From: DASWHD01 sp036393335
GTDB lineage: Bacteria > CG2-30-53-67 > CG2-30-70-394
NCBI GenBank assembly: GCA_036393335.1
Contig: DASWHD010000032.1
Span: 1 to 30,506, forward strand
Length of the DNA: 30,506 bases
Reading direction: 5' to 3'
Below are positions 15,256 to 23,449 of this stretch, piece after piece. Below the pieces are notes generated by a model that saw only the letters and a list, made by a program, of their open reading frames with translations, was not told the origin of the DNA and did not search any database. The translations under genes and the position numbers were made by a program. Numbering within the stretch: position 1 is the stretch's first letter; each line of letters opens with the position of its first letter.

Positions 15256-15725
15256 CGCACCAACACCCGGCCGGTGGCCATCACCAGTGTGATCGTCCGC
15301 GTCCGCGGGGGCTCGTCCTCGTGGTGACTCGCGATGCTCACCTCGATCGGGCCTACCGTGTTGCACGTCGAACGCGGAAAGAAGCTCACGACGCCCACGC
15401 CCAGGCCGTCCTGGTTCGGGATCCGGCTCAGGGACACGCCGGCCGGGAGCTGCGCCGCGAGGGTCGGGTCCGTGGGTACGGCCACACGACCCGCGCTGAG
15501 ATTTACGTCCACCCTGCGGTTGGTGGCGATTGCCTGCTGCCGCGCCGCGCGCAGGATCTCCACCACCGACTGCGTCCCCTGCTCCCAGCGGTAGGTGGGG
15601 CCCACGTCGCGGATTTCGGCCGCGAACGCTGAAGCGAGCACGACGAGGATCGCGAGGGTCACCATCACCTCGACCAGTGTGGTGCCCCGCTCTCGGTGGT
15701 TGGGTATGAAGTCGTCGCTGTACAT
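15252..15725 (-). CDS. fimT: FimT/FimU-type pseudopilin (GspH family)
   Basis: A 157-residue minor pilin or pseudopilin with the prepilin site RERG|TTLVEVMVTLAILVVLAS, including Glu5. A GspH/FimT domain follows: the helix SVVEILRAARQQAIATNRRV, then beta-strands ending TRTITLVMATGRVLV. It begins the pilus operon, and its ATG is at 15725. FimT-type proteins contribute to pilus priming and in some species to DNA binding during natural transformation. Whether this one is FimT or FimU cannot be decided from sequence alone. Confidence 0.87.
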   Translation of the reverse strand: MYSDDFIPNHRERGTTLVEVMVTLAILVVLASAFAAEIRDVGPTYRWEQGTQSVVEILRAARQQAIATNRRVDVNLSAGRVAVPTDPTLAAQLPAGVSLSRIPNQDGLGVGVVSFFPRSTCNTVGPIEVSIASHHEDEPPRTRTITLVMATGRVLVR

Positions 15726-15850
15726 GGCTACGAAAGAATGGATACCAATTTATCACATCCGACAGGCTACAGAATGGTTCCCATGAATCACAATTACAAA
15801 AAACTACAATTTATCGACATAAAGATGCTTTTTTATTCATAAAAGCGTCT
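15726..15850 (-). promoter_or_regulatory. AT-rich island, probable promoter region of the pilus operon
   Basis: These 125 bases are far richer in A and T than everything around them, and they lie directly upstream of fimT. Runs such as CAATTACAAAAAACTACAAT and an imperfect inverted repeat (AGATGCTTTT at 15825-15834 and AAAAGCGTCT at 15841-15850) occur here. A possible minus-strand promoter is TTCTGT, a 16-base spacer and TAAATT. It is weak, so an activator or silencer site is plausible. Confidence 0.4.
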
Positions 15851-15897
15851 GTTAGCTACCCGACCCAACCGCCGCGGTCGCGGTGCGGGCAGTCCAC

Positions 15898-15953
15898 CCG
15901 CCAGGCTGGCCCGCGGCGCCCACCCCTCCCCGCATGCCCCAATCCCCATCCCC
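15898..15953. repeat. G/C-run palindrome family, copy C (half element)
   Basis: The plus strand has a core GCTGGCCCGCGGCGCC (15905-15920) followed by a C-run arm (15921-15953: CACCCCTCCCCGCATGCCCC, AATCCCCATCCCC). The reverse complement matches the G-rich arm and GGCCAGC core of the copies at 19591-19690 and 23295-23391. The second arm is missing. It lies between the recJ stop and the pilus promoter region. Confidence 0.55.
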
Positions 15954-16009
15954 TTGCGCATCATCGACCGGTGCCGCAGCGCAGCACGCGGCGGGGCAAG
16001 AGATGCGGG

Positions 16010-17749
16010 TTAGCGAGGCCGCGCCTCCCTGACCAGCAACTGGATGCGGATCTGGTCGCGCCAGTCGTCCAGCTTGAGCTGGTAGACCAGGTCCCACGCG
16101 CTGCCACCGCCAAGCTCCTCGCACCGGTCGCCCTGGCGGAACCAGACCGCGGGATAGGTGAAGCCGTCCGCCGTCACCCCCATCGCCAGATGGCTGCCGT
16201 CGCCGATGCGCCGCACTCGCTGCAAGCCGACCCCGCGGGTGAGAAACATGGGCTCCGGGTTACCGACGCCGAACGGCTCCAATCCCTTGAGCTCTTCCAG
16301 CAGACGGAAGTCGATCTCGCCGAAGCCCAGCTCACTGTCGACGCGCACCGCCCGCTGCCACCGCTCGGGGGCCACGCCCCGCTCCAGGGCGTCATGGAGA
16401 AAGTCCGCGAGCGCCGGGATGCGGCAGGTGCGGATGGAGAGCCCCGCGGCGTACGGATGGCCACCGAAGTCGTCGAGTTGGTGGGCGAAGCCGGTCAGCA
16501 CCCGGTGGATGTCGACCCCGGCGATGGTCCGCACCGACCCGCGCGCCTGATCACCCATCTCGGCGAGCACCGTGGCGGGCCGGTGGTACCTCTCCACCAG
16601 CCGCGAGGCGACGATCCCCACGACCCCGGGATGCCACTGCGGGGAGGAGACCACGATCCCCCGTCGCGGCCCGCCGCGACCCTCTACCTGGGCGATCGCC
16701 TCCTCCAGGATCGACGCCTCGATCGCGCGCCGCCGCCGGTTCTCCCCCTCGCACAGGTCGGCAAGCCGGTCCGCCTCGCCCAGTCCCGGCGTGGTGAGCA
16801 GCTCGACCCCGGCCGCCGGATCGCCCAGCCGGCCCAGGGCATTGATCCGCGGCGCGAGCTGGAAAGCGACTTGGCCGGCGGTGAGCGGCTTGACCGGCAT
16901 GCCCGCCGCCCGTGTCAGGGCGCGGAAACCGGGGCGCTGGCGGCGATTGATCTGCTGTAGCCCGCGACGCACCCACGCGCGGTTCACGTCCACCAGCGGC
17001 ACCATATCACCGATCGTGCCGAGGGCGACGATGTCCAGCAGCCCCTTGAGATCGGGCGCCGCCCCTTCCGGGAAGAAATCGGTGTCGACGAGACGCCGGC
17101 GCAGGGCCACCAGCAGGTTGAACGCGACCCCCACCCCGGCGATCTCCACAAACGGATAGGCCGAGCCGGCTACCTTCGGGTTGACCACCGCCAGGGCCGC
17201 GGGCAGGGGCGGCTCCACCTCGTGGTGATCGGTGATGATCAGGTCGATCTCCAGCTCGATCGCCCGTTGCGCCGGCTGCCGGGCATTGATCCCGCAATCG
17301 ACCGTCACCACGACCTTTACCCCGAGACCCGCCAGCCGCTCCAGGCCGAGGGCGTTGAGGCCATATCCCTCCTTCAGCCGATCCGGGAGATACGGATAGA
17401 CGGTGGCGCCACAGGCCCGCAGGAACTCGGTCAGGATCGCAGAGCCGGTGACGCCGTCCACGTCGTAATCGCCGAAGATGCCGATCGCCTCCCCGCCGCG
17501 GATCGCCGCCGCCAGCCGGTCCACTGCCGTCTCCATGTCGGGGAGCAGGAAGGGGTCGTGCATCCGGTCCAGGCGCGGCGCGAGGAACCCGTCGAGCGCG
17601 TCTCCCTGGACGATTCCCCGGCCGGCGAGGATCCGGGCCACCGCCAGGGTCAACCCTCGCTCCCTGGCGAGAGTGCGCGCCTGCGCCTCCACGGTCCGGT
17701 CAGGCAGATCGAGGCGGCAACCTTGGTGACTCGGCGTGGCGGTATCCAC
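16010..17749 (-). CDS. recJ: RecJ single-stranded-DNA-specific 5'-3' exonuclease
   Basis: A 579-residue exonuclease of the DHH family acting in recombinational repair (RecFOR pathway), base excision and mismatch repair. Motif I GDYDVDGVTG is at residues 93-102, the VTVDCGIN motif at 148-155 and the DHH triad at 174-176. GGHPYAAGLSIR marks the DHHA1 domain, and an OB-fold follows near the C-terminus. The GTG at 17749 gives nearly the E. coli RecJ length (577); GTG codons at 17791 and 17797 are alternatives, and none has a clear ribosome site. recJ diverges from uppS across 183 bases that must contain both promoters. Confidence 0.94.
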   Translation of the reverse strand: MDTATPSHQGCRLDLPDRTVEAQARTLARERGLTLAVARILAGRGIVQGDALDGFLAPRLDRMHDPFLLPDMETAVDRLAAAIRGGEAIGIFGDYDVDGVTGSAILTEFLRACGATVYPYLPDRLKEGYGLNALGLERLAGLGVKVVVTVDCGINARQPAQRAIELEIDLIITDHHEVEPPLPAALAVVNPKVAGSAYPFVEIAGVGVAFNLLVALRRRLVDTDFFPEGAAPDLKGLLDIVALGTIGDMVPLVDVNRAWVRRGLQQINRRQRPGFRALTRAAGMPVKPLTAGQVAFQLAPRINALGRLGDPAAGVELLTTPGLGEADRLADLCEGENRRRRAIEASILEEAIAQVEGRGGPRRGIVVSSPQWHPGVVGIVASRLVERYHRPATVLAEMGDQARGSVRTIAGVDIHRVLTGFAHQLDDFGGHPYAAGLSIRTCRIPALADFLHDALERGVAPERWQRAVRVDSELGFGEIDFRLLEELKGLEPFGVGNPEPMFLTRGVGLQRVRRIGDGSHLAMGVTADGFTYPAVWFRQGDRCEELGGGSAWDLVYQLKLDDWRDQIRIQLLVREARPR

Positions 17750-17932
17750 GGAGGCGCGGGAAGAAGGGCTTGTGTGGTGGCGGCGCACGGAGACGTACCG
17801 CCGGCAGGGCGGGCGAATGTCGCATTGCCCGCCGTTGCGCTCAAGGGGAGACCGCTGGCTGCTCCCTTGTGGCGTTAGAATGGCGGTGCGTAAGATCGAC
17901 GGCCCCCGATCTGCCAACCTCTTGGGATCCCC

Positions 17933-18709
17933 GTGCCGCGCAAGCTCGACCAGACGGAGCTGATCGCCAAGATCGCCCAGCTCGATCCCCGCCGCATCCC
18001 ACGCCACGTCGCCATCATCATGGACGGCAACGGCCGCTGGGCGCGGCGCGGCGCCCTGCCCCGCCTCGACGGCCACAAGGTGGGGGCGGAGGTGGTCGAG
18101 GGGGTGGTCGACGTGGCGAAGGAGATCGGGGTCAAGGTCCTCACCCTCTACTCCTTCTCCACGGAGAACTGGCGGCGCCCGCAAGTCGAGATCGCGGCCC
18201 TAATGCATCTTCTCCAGCGCTACCTTAAAAAAGAAGTGGAACCTATGAAGCAAAAAGGTGTCCGCCTGGAGACTATTGGAGCACTGACGGAGCTGCCGCG
18301 GGACGTGCAGGAGACGGTGGAGTGGGCGCGCCGCGAGACCGCGGACGGTGACGCGATCGTCCTCAACCTCGCCCTGTCCTACTCCGGACGCCGGGAGATC
18401 ACCGAGGCGGCGCGGCGCATCGCGGCGCAGGCGGTGGCCGGCCAGCTCGATCCAGAAGTGATCGACGAGGCGCTGTTCGCGGCCCACCTCCAGACCGCCC
18501 CCTACCCGGATCCCGACCTGATGATCCGCACCAGCGGCGAGCTGCGCCTGTCCAACTTCCTCCTCTGGCAGCTTGCCTACGCGGAGATCTACATCACCGA
18601 CACCCTGTGGCCCGACTTCACCCCCGGCGAATTCCTCGACGCGGTGCGCGCCTATCAGGGTCGGGAGCGGCGCTTCGGCCGCACCGGCGATCAGCTCCGC
18701 CAGCAGTAG
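17933..18709 (+). CDS. uppS: UppS, di-trans,poly-cis-undecaprenyl diphosphate synthase
   Basis: A 258-residue cis-prenyltransferase that condenses isopentenyl diphosphate onto farnesyl diphosphate to make the C55 lipid carrier for peptidoglycan and other envelope polymers. The catalytic motif IIMDGNGRWA (Asp31) is followed by GHK..GAEVV, the YSFSTENW motif (73-80) and the C-terminal RTSGELRLSNFLLWQLAYAE. The start is a GTG at 17933, with no strong Shine-Dalgarno. It lies 6 bases before cdsA, forming an operon. A short AT-richer run near 18228-18285 (KKEVEPMKQKGVRLETIG) stands out in an otherwise GC-rich gene but is normal family sequence. Confidence 0.96.
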   Translation: MPRKLDQTELIAKIAQLDPRRIPRHVAIIMDGNGRWARRGALPRLDGHKVGAEVVEGVVDVAKEIGVKVLTLYSFSTENWRRPQVEIAALMHLLQRYLKKEVEPMKQKGVRLETIGALTELPRDVQETVEWARRETADGDAIVLNLALSYSGRREITEAARRIAAQAVAGQLDPEVIDEALFAAHLQTAPYPDPDLMIRTSGELRLSNFLLWQLAYAEIYITDTLWPDFTPGEFLDAVRAYQGRERRFGRTGDQLRQQ

Positions 18710-18715
18710 CCACAC

Positions 18716-19498
18716 GTGGACCGCCTGCTTACCGGGATCGGGCTCGGTGCCCTGACCCTTGCGTTGATCCTGTGGGCGGAGCCCGGCCTGTTCGAGCTGC
18801 TGTTGACCGGTTTCATCCTCGTCACTCAGTCCGAGTACTACGACCTCTTCAAGGCGCGGCCTGAGCACGCCAAACGGCCACTGGGTCTGGCGTTCTCCGC
18901 GGTGTTGAGCCTGAGCTTCTACTGGGGCCTAGCGGCGGCGGCCGCCACCTTCAGCCTCTGCACCCTGACCCTGCTCACCTGGATCCTGTTCCTCGAACGC
19001 AACCGTGAGCGGGCCATCCACACCACCGCGATCACCCTGTTCGGGATGGTCTACGTCACGTGGAACCTCGGCCACCTGAGCCTGATCCGCCAGCTCGACA
19101 ACGGCGTCGGTGCCATCTTCCTGCTGCTGTTCGCCATCTGGGCCGGCGACTCGGTAGCCTACTACGCGGGCAAGCGGCTCGGGCGGCACCACATCTTCCC
19201 GGCGGTGAGCCCGAACAAGACGTGGGAGGGCAGCGCCGCCGGACTCCTCGCGAGCCTCGTGATGGCTGCGCTGGCGGCCGCCAGCTTCTACCCCCAGATA
19301 GCGGTGGCACGGGCGATGGGCATGGGACTAGCGATCGGTCTTGCAGGTCAGTGCGGCGATTTTTTCGAGTCGATGCTCAAGCGCAGTGCAGGCATCAAGG
19401 ACTCCTCCAGCCTCCTCCCGGGCCACGGTGGCCTCCTCGACCGCCTCGACTCTCTCACCTTCGCCGCACCGGTCTTCTATTACCTGTCGCGGTTGTAA
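18716..19498 (+). CDS. cdsA: CdsA, phosphatidate cytidylyltransferase
   Basis: A 260-residue polytopic inner-membrane enzyme that makes CDP-diacylglycerol from phosphatidate and CTP, the branch point of phospholipid synthesis. The family signature is intact near the C-terminus: SMLKRSAGIKDSSSLLPGHG followed by GLLDRLD. Several hydrophobic helices precede it. The GTG at 18716 follows the uppS stop by 6 bases. In many bacteria dxr and rseP come next. Here a G/C-run repeat and a convergent kinase gene follow instead, so the conserved cluster is broken after cdsA. Confidence 0.95.
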   Translation: MDRLLTGIGLGALTLALILWAEPGLFELLLTGFILVTQSEYYDLFKARPEHAKRPLGLAFSAVLSLSFYWGLAAAAATFSLCTLTLLTWILFLERNRERAIHTTAITLFGMVYVTWNLGHLSLIRQLDNGVGAIFLLLFAIWAGDSVAYYAGKRLGRHHIFPAVSPNKTWEGSAAGLLASLVMAALAAASFYPQIAVARAMGMGLAIGLAGQCGDFFESMLKRSAGIKDSSSLLPGHGGLLDRLDSLTFAAPVFYYLSRL

Positions 19499-19589
19499 CA
19501 GGGATGGGGCCCGCGGCGTGCAGGGCAGACGCGTCGGTCGGGCTCTGTCCAACCTGTCGGGCGGAGTCCGACCTACCTCTGTGTTGTAG

Positions 19590-19690
19590 CGGGATGAGGG
19601 GTGGGGGATGGGATGTCCGCGGCGCGGCCAGCGGATCGTTGGGTCATGTTCATCCCTCCCCGCATCCCCCATCCCCCAATCCCCAGCCCG
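19590..19690. repeat. G/C-run palindrome family, copy A
   Basis: A G-run arm (19591-19615: GGGATGAGGGGTGGGGGATG and GGATG) and a C-run arm (19652-19690: CCCTCCCCGCATCCCCCATC and so on) are roughly complementary. They flank a small hairpin, TGTCCGC-GGC-GCGGCCA (19614-19630, one mismatch), and the segment GCGGATCGTTGGGTCATGTT. Each arm has at least four runs of three or more G (or C), so each strand could form a G-quadruplex. The copy sits between the convergent cdsA and histidine kinase genes, where a terminator or REP-like element would be expected. Confidence 0.65.
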
Positions 19691-19750
19691 TCTTCCCAGG
19701 TTCTCCCGATGCCCGGGCGCGGCGGGACGTGTGGTAGAGAGGGAGGGTTG

Positions 19751-21550
19751 CTAACCCTTCGCCACCGGCAGGTGCAGGGTGAAGGTACTGCCCTCGCCCT
19801 CCCGGCTGGTCGCGGTAAGGGTGCCACCGTGGAGCTCGGCGATGCGCCGGGCGATGGCCAGCCCGAGGCCGGCTCCGCCGTAGGTGCGCGCCATGCCGGT
19901 CTCCACCTGGTGGAAGCGCGTGAAGATCTGCTCCAACTGCCCCTCCGGGATGCCGATCCCCTTATCCGTCACATTCACCAGGATCTCCTCTCCGGACAGC
20001 TCGGTGCGGAGCGCCACAGCGCCACCCGGTGCGGTGAACTTCACCGCGTTGCTGAGCAAGTTCGCGAGTAGCTGGCCGATCCGCCGGCTATCGATCGCGG
20101 CCCGCAAGGGGACATCGCCCGGCTCGACGCTGAGTTGGAGGCCCTTTTTCTTGATCTCCGGCCGGTAGTCGTCGGCCGCCTGGATGAGCACCGGTCGCAG
20201 GTCGCGCACCTGCAACTGCAGGGCCTCGTGGCCCTCCCCCAGCGTGGTGAGCTCCAGCAGCTCGTCGATCAGCCGCGCCTGGTTGACGGTGTTGCGCAGG
20301 ACCACGTCGAGAAACTGTTTCTGCTTCTCGGTGACCGGCCCTGCCTTGCCGTCGCGGATCATCTCCGCGTACCCGCGGATGGAGACCAGGGGAGTGCGCA
20401 GCTCATGGGAGACGTTGGCCAGAAGCTCGGTCTTGAGGCGATCGAGGCTGGTCAGCTCCACGTTGGCCGCCGCGAGTCGCTCCGCCGCCTCGCGCAGGCG
20501 AGTCTCGCGCTGGGAGATGGCGCCCACCATCGCCGCGAACGCCTTCTCCAGGGTCACGACCTGATCGCGTTGCACCGCGGGTGCGCCCGGGCCGACGTAG
20601 GCGGCCATGCGCCGCGTCAGCCGCGAGAGGGGGCGCAGCAGGCGCTGCCCTCCGGCGATGATGAGCAGGATGGGGAGAAACCCCACCAGCGAGGTCGCGA
20701 TCACCGTGGAGCGCGCTGCACCGCGCGCGGACGCCGTGACGAGGTCGACCGGCGCCGCCGACAGGAGGAGAAAGTCCGCCTGGGGGTCGGCATGGATGGA
20801 GAACAAGAAACCGCCCGCCTCGACCACCGCGCCGGAGTGCGGTTCGCCGCGGATCGGAATGAAAGGCGGCAGCGCGGCGCTGGTCGCCTCCTCCACCCGG
20901 CCTTGGTAGTCGGCGACGGCGTGCTCCAGACCCGTATTGAGGCGCAGCCATTGCAGCAGCTCCGGGTCCAGGGGCTCGATCGCGACGATGTAGCCGATCG
21001 CCTCGTCTCTCTCACCGGGGTTGTCGACCGGCACCACCACCAGCAGGGAAGGCAACCCTTCAAAGCGGAACCACTGGGTGGTCGGCCCATCCATCAGGCG
21101 GGCGGGATCCAGCGCCGTCCCTCCGGTCGCTGGTCCCCGGTCGAGGGTCGCAAAGACGTGGCCCAGCAGGTCGGTCACCAGCACATGCTTGGGCAGGCGG
21201 CCGGTCTGGAACCCCTGCAAGGTGGCGAGGATCTCCGGTCCCGTTCCGTCCACCCCCGCAGGGATCTCGCCATCACGCCCGAGATACAGGGTGGAGAACA
21301 GCCGCTGCTGCAGAGTCCGGCTTCGGGCGAGCAGGTACATCTCCTCTTCGACGGTGACACGCCGTGCCTCCATCAGGCTCGCCACCATCCGCCGGCCATC
21401 GTCGAGGGAGCGTTCCTCCGCCTTGAGCAGTCGGTCGTACATGGCGTGATAGGTGACCCCGGCGGTGACCGGCATCAGGACCAGCCAGATCAGGAACACT
21501 GCCAGGGCCAGCTTGGCCTGGATGGGGAGATCGACGCGCGATAGGCCCAT
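19751..21550 (-). CDS. Membrane-bound sensor histidine kinase
   Basis: A 599-residue sensor kinase. One transmembrane segment at about 13-33 (LALAVFLIWLVLMPVTAGV) and a second at about 290-312 (STVIATSLVGFLPILLIIAG) enclose a periplasmic sensor domain of about 250 residues with no family I can name. A HAMP-like linker (LLRPLSRLTRRMAAY) follows, then the dimerisation/phosphoacceptor domain with His382 in ANVSHELRTPLVSIRGYAEM. The ATPase domain has an N box LLSNAVKFT, G1 DKGIGIP and G2 GGAGLGLAI. All catalytic boxes are intact. The ATG at 21550 is chosen because the upstream frame codes no plausible protein. It diverges from the REC-kinase gene at 21720, a likely signalling partner. The ligand is unknown. 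Confidence 0.92.
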   Translation of the reverse strand: MGLSRVDLPIQAKLALAVFLIWLVLMPVTAGVTYHAMYDRLLKAEERSLDDGRRMVASLMEARRVTVEEEMYLLARSRTLQQRLFSTLYLGRDGEIPAGVDGTGPEILATLQGFQTGRLPKHVLVTDLLGHVFATLDRGPATGGTALDPARLMDGPTTQWFRFEGLPSLLVVVPVDNPGERDEAIGYIVAIEPLDPELLQWLRLNTGLEHAVADYQGRVEEATSAALPPFIPIRGEPHSGAVVEAGGFLFSIHADPQADFLLLSAAPVDLVTASARGAARSTVIATSLVGFLPILLIIAGGQRLLRPLSRLTRRMAAYVGPGAPAVQRDQVVTLEKAFAAMVGAISQRETRLREAAERLAAANVELTSLDRLKTELLANVSHELRTPLVSIRGYAEMIRDGKAGPVTEKQKQFLDVVLRNTVNQARLIDELLELTTLGEGHEALQLQVRDLRPVLIQAADDYRPEIKKKGLQLSVEPGDVPLRAAIDSRRIGQLLANLLSNAVKFTAPGGAVALRTELSGEEILVNVTDKGIGIPEGQLEQIFTRFHQVETGMARTYGGAGLGLAIARRIAELHGGTLTATSREGEGSTFTLHLPVAKG

Positions 21551-21626
21551 GGCATCTGCGGTGAGTCCGCGTCTCTCACGGCGTTCTGTTCCGATCTCCG
21601 GAGGTGGACTTGGCACGTGCAACTTG

Positions 21627-21655
21627 TTACCCCACCGGTGCCGCCTCGCTACAAT
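21627..21655 (+). promoter_or_regulatory. Possible sigma-70 promoter of the REC-kinase gene
   Basis: TTACCC (21627-21632), a 17-base spacer and TACAAT (21650-21655) lie 64 bases before the ATG at 21720. The -10 box matches consensus at five of six bases; the -35 box is weak (three of six). Confidence 0.35.
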
Positions 21656-21719
21656 GGAGCCTGTAGCATAGGGGTGATCCATCACCCCATCCAACTGCCC
21701 ACCCCAGCCGGAGTAGCCC

Positions 21720-23243
21720 ATGGACCCACGCCCCACCGTGGTGTTAGTCGAAGACGACGCCGACACCTTCAACATGCTCACCGCTCTCCTCGAGGACGGA
21801 GGCTACCGGGTCGTGGGCGGGGGTGAGGGATACGCGATCCCCGGGCTCCTGAATAACGAGCCCCTGCCGGCTCCCGGCCCCTCCCTGGTGGTGTTGGACG
21901 ACCGCCTGCCCGGGGTGCGTGGTCTCTCCCTGTGCTCGATGCTCAAGGACCACCCGGACTACCAGGACGTCCCCGTGATGATGATCACCGCCCACGCGCG
22001 CAACGAGGAGGATGAGTTGGAAGGGATCGAGGCGGGGAGCCTCGCATACCTGCGCAAGCCGTTTGATACCCGTCTGTTCCTGGCCAAGGTCGGCAACCTG
22101 GTGGAGACCGGCACCCGGATCCGCTCGTTGCACGAGTCGGAGGCGGAGGCGCTGTCGCTGCGGGAGTACCACCCGGACACCATCTTCACCTTGGATGAGG
22201 CGGGTGACGTGCGCGAGGTTACCTCCAACCTGCAACAGAACCTGGGTCTCGACCTCGGCGACGTCGTCGGACAACCGTTCCTCGCGCTGTTCTCCAGCGA
22301 TACCGTGACGACGGTACAAACGGCGCTGGCCGACGCCCTGCAAGGTCAGAGCGGCCACGTCGCCGGCTCCCTCGCCATGTTCTCGGCAAGCCCCTACGCC
22401 GAGAGCCGCCCGGTGGCGATCACGTTGATCCCGGTGGATAAGGCGAAACTGCCCTGCCTCTTCGCCGTGGTACGCGACATTGCCCAGGAGACCCAGCGAC
22501 AATGCACCTTCTGGCAGTCGGAGAAACTTGCGGCGGTGGGTCGCCTCACCCACGGCATCGCGCACAACTACAACAATCTACTCACCGGCATCCTGGGTCA
22601 GGCCCAGTTGATCGTGGACGAGGCCGAGCGCCACGGCGGTCTGTCGTCGATCGTGAACAGCGGCCGGGAAATCGTCGCGGAGGCAACGCGCGGCGGCCAA
22701 CTGGCCAACCACCTGCTGCGCATCAACGAGCCGCGATTGGGTCGTGTGGACCGGATCGACCTCAACGAGAGCGTCGCCCAGGTCGCCGCCTTCTTGACCC
22801 CGATCTACGCCAGCCGGGTGGAGATCGCCGTGCAGACCCACGATACGCCCCTGAACGTGGAGATGGACGGCGGGGCCCTCTACGACGCCCTCCTCAACCT
22901 ATGCGTCAACGCGCTGGAGGCGAGCGCGCCGGGAGACACGGTCATCGTTCGGACCGGAGCGCGCACCTTCAGCGAACAGGACTGCATCGACCTCGGGCGG
23001 GGTAGCCCCGGCCGCTACCACACGGCCGAGGTGATCGACCGCGGTCGTGGCATGGACGAGCAGACCCAGGCGCAGCTCTTCGTACCCTTCTTCACCACCA
23101 AGTTCCCGGCCGTCGGCACGGGACTCGGCCTCGCCTCGGTGTACGGCGTGATTACCACCGCCCACGGCATGCTCATCGTCCGCAGCAAACCCGGTGCCGG
23201 CACTTCGATCACCGTGGCGCTGCCCGCGGTCGAGGAGCCGTAG
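21720..23243 (+). CDS. Soluble REC-PAS-histidine kinase signalling protein
   Basis: A 507-residue cytoplasmic protein with a response-regulator domain ahead of a kinase. The REC domain (about 5-125) has the acidic pocket E11/D12/D13, the phosphoacceptor Asp60 in VVLDDRLPG, Thr90 and Lys113 in LRKPF. Residues about 150-265 look like a PAS sensor. The kinase core has its phosphoacceptor His282 in GRLTHGIAHNYNNLLTGILG; most relatives have HDFNN, so Asp and Phe are replaced by Asn and Tyr. The ATPase domain has an N box LLNLCVNALEA, DRGRGMDEQTQAQLFVPFFT and VGTGLGLASV. The ATG at 21720 has GGAG 6-9 bases upstream. It diverges from the membrane kinase at 21550, so a phosphorelay from that kinase to Asp60 is plausible. 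No output DNA-binding domain is present. Confidence 0.92.
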   Translation: MDPRPTVVLVEDDADTFNMLTALLEDGGYRVVGGGEGYAIPGLLNNEPLPAPGPSLVVLDDRLPGVRGLSLCSMLKDHPDYQDVPVMMITAHARNEEDELEGIEAGSLAYLRKPFDTRLFLAKVGNLVETGTRIRSLHESEAEALSLREYHPDTIFTLDEAGDVREVTSNLQQNLGLDLGDVVGQPFLALFSSDTVTTVQTALADALQGQSGHVAGSLAMFSASPYAESRPVAITLIPVDKAKLPCLFAVVRDIAQETQRQCTFWQSEKLAAVGRLTHGIAHNYNNLLTGILGQAQLIVDEAERHGGLSSIVNSGREIVAEATRGGQLANHLLRINEPRLGRVDRIDLNESVAQVAAFLTPIYASRVEIAVQTHDTPLNVEMDGGALYDALLNLCVNALEASAPGDTVIVRTGARTFSEQDCIDLGRGSPGRYHTAEVIDRGRGMDEQTQAQLFVPFFTTKFPAVGTGLGLASVYGVITTAHGMLIVRSKPGAGTSITVALPAVEEP

Positions 23244-23294
23244 GGGGGCGGCAAGCCAGGCGGCTGCGCGGTGGCACGCCCTCCCTCTCAGAAA

Positions 23295-23391
23295 GCCGGG
23301 ATGGGGGATGAGGGGTGGGGGGGAAGGGTTGGCCGCTGCGCGGCCAGCGAATCAATCAGTCGTTTTCGGCCTTTCCCCCCAATCCCCACCC
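23295..23391. repeat. G/C-run palindrome family, copy B
   Basis: A G-run arm (23296-23326: GGGATGGGGGATGAGGGGTG and GGGGGGAAGGG) is followed by a perfect hairpin TGGCCGC-TGC-GCGGCCA (23328-23344). Then come GCGAATCAATCAGTCGTTTT and a C-run arm (23371-23391). The core aligns with copy A (GCGCGGCCAGCG.ATC..T...TC.T.TT). It lies between the convergent REC-kinase and M15 peptidase genes. Confidence 0.65.
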
Positions 23392-23449
23392 CGCTTTTCT
23401 CCCCCGGGGGAACAGCGCGGTCTGATCGACGGCTCAACGAGCGGACGAG

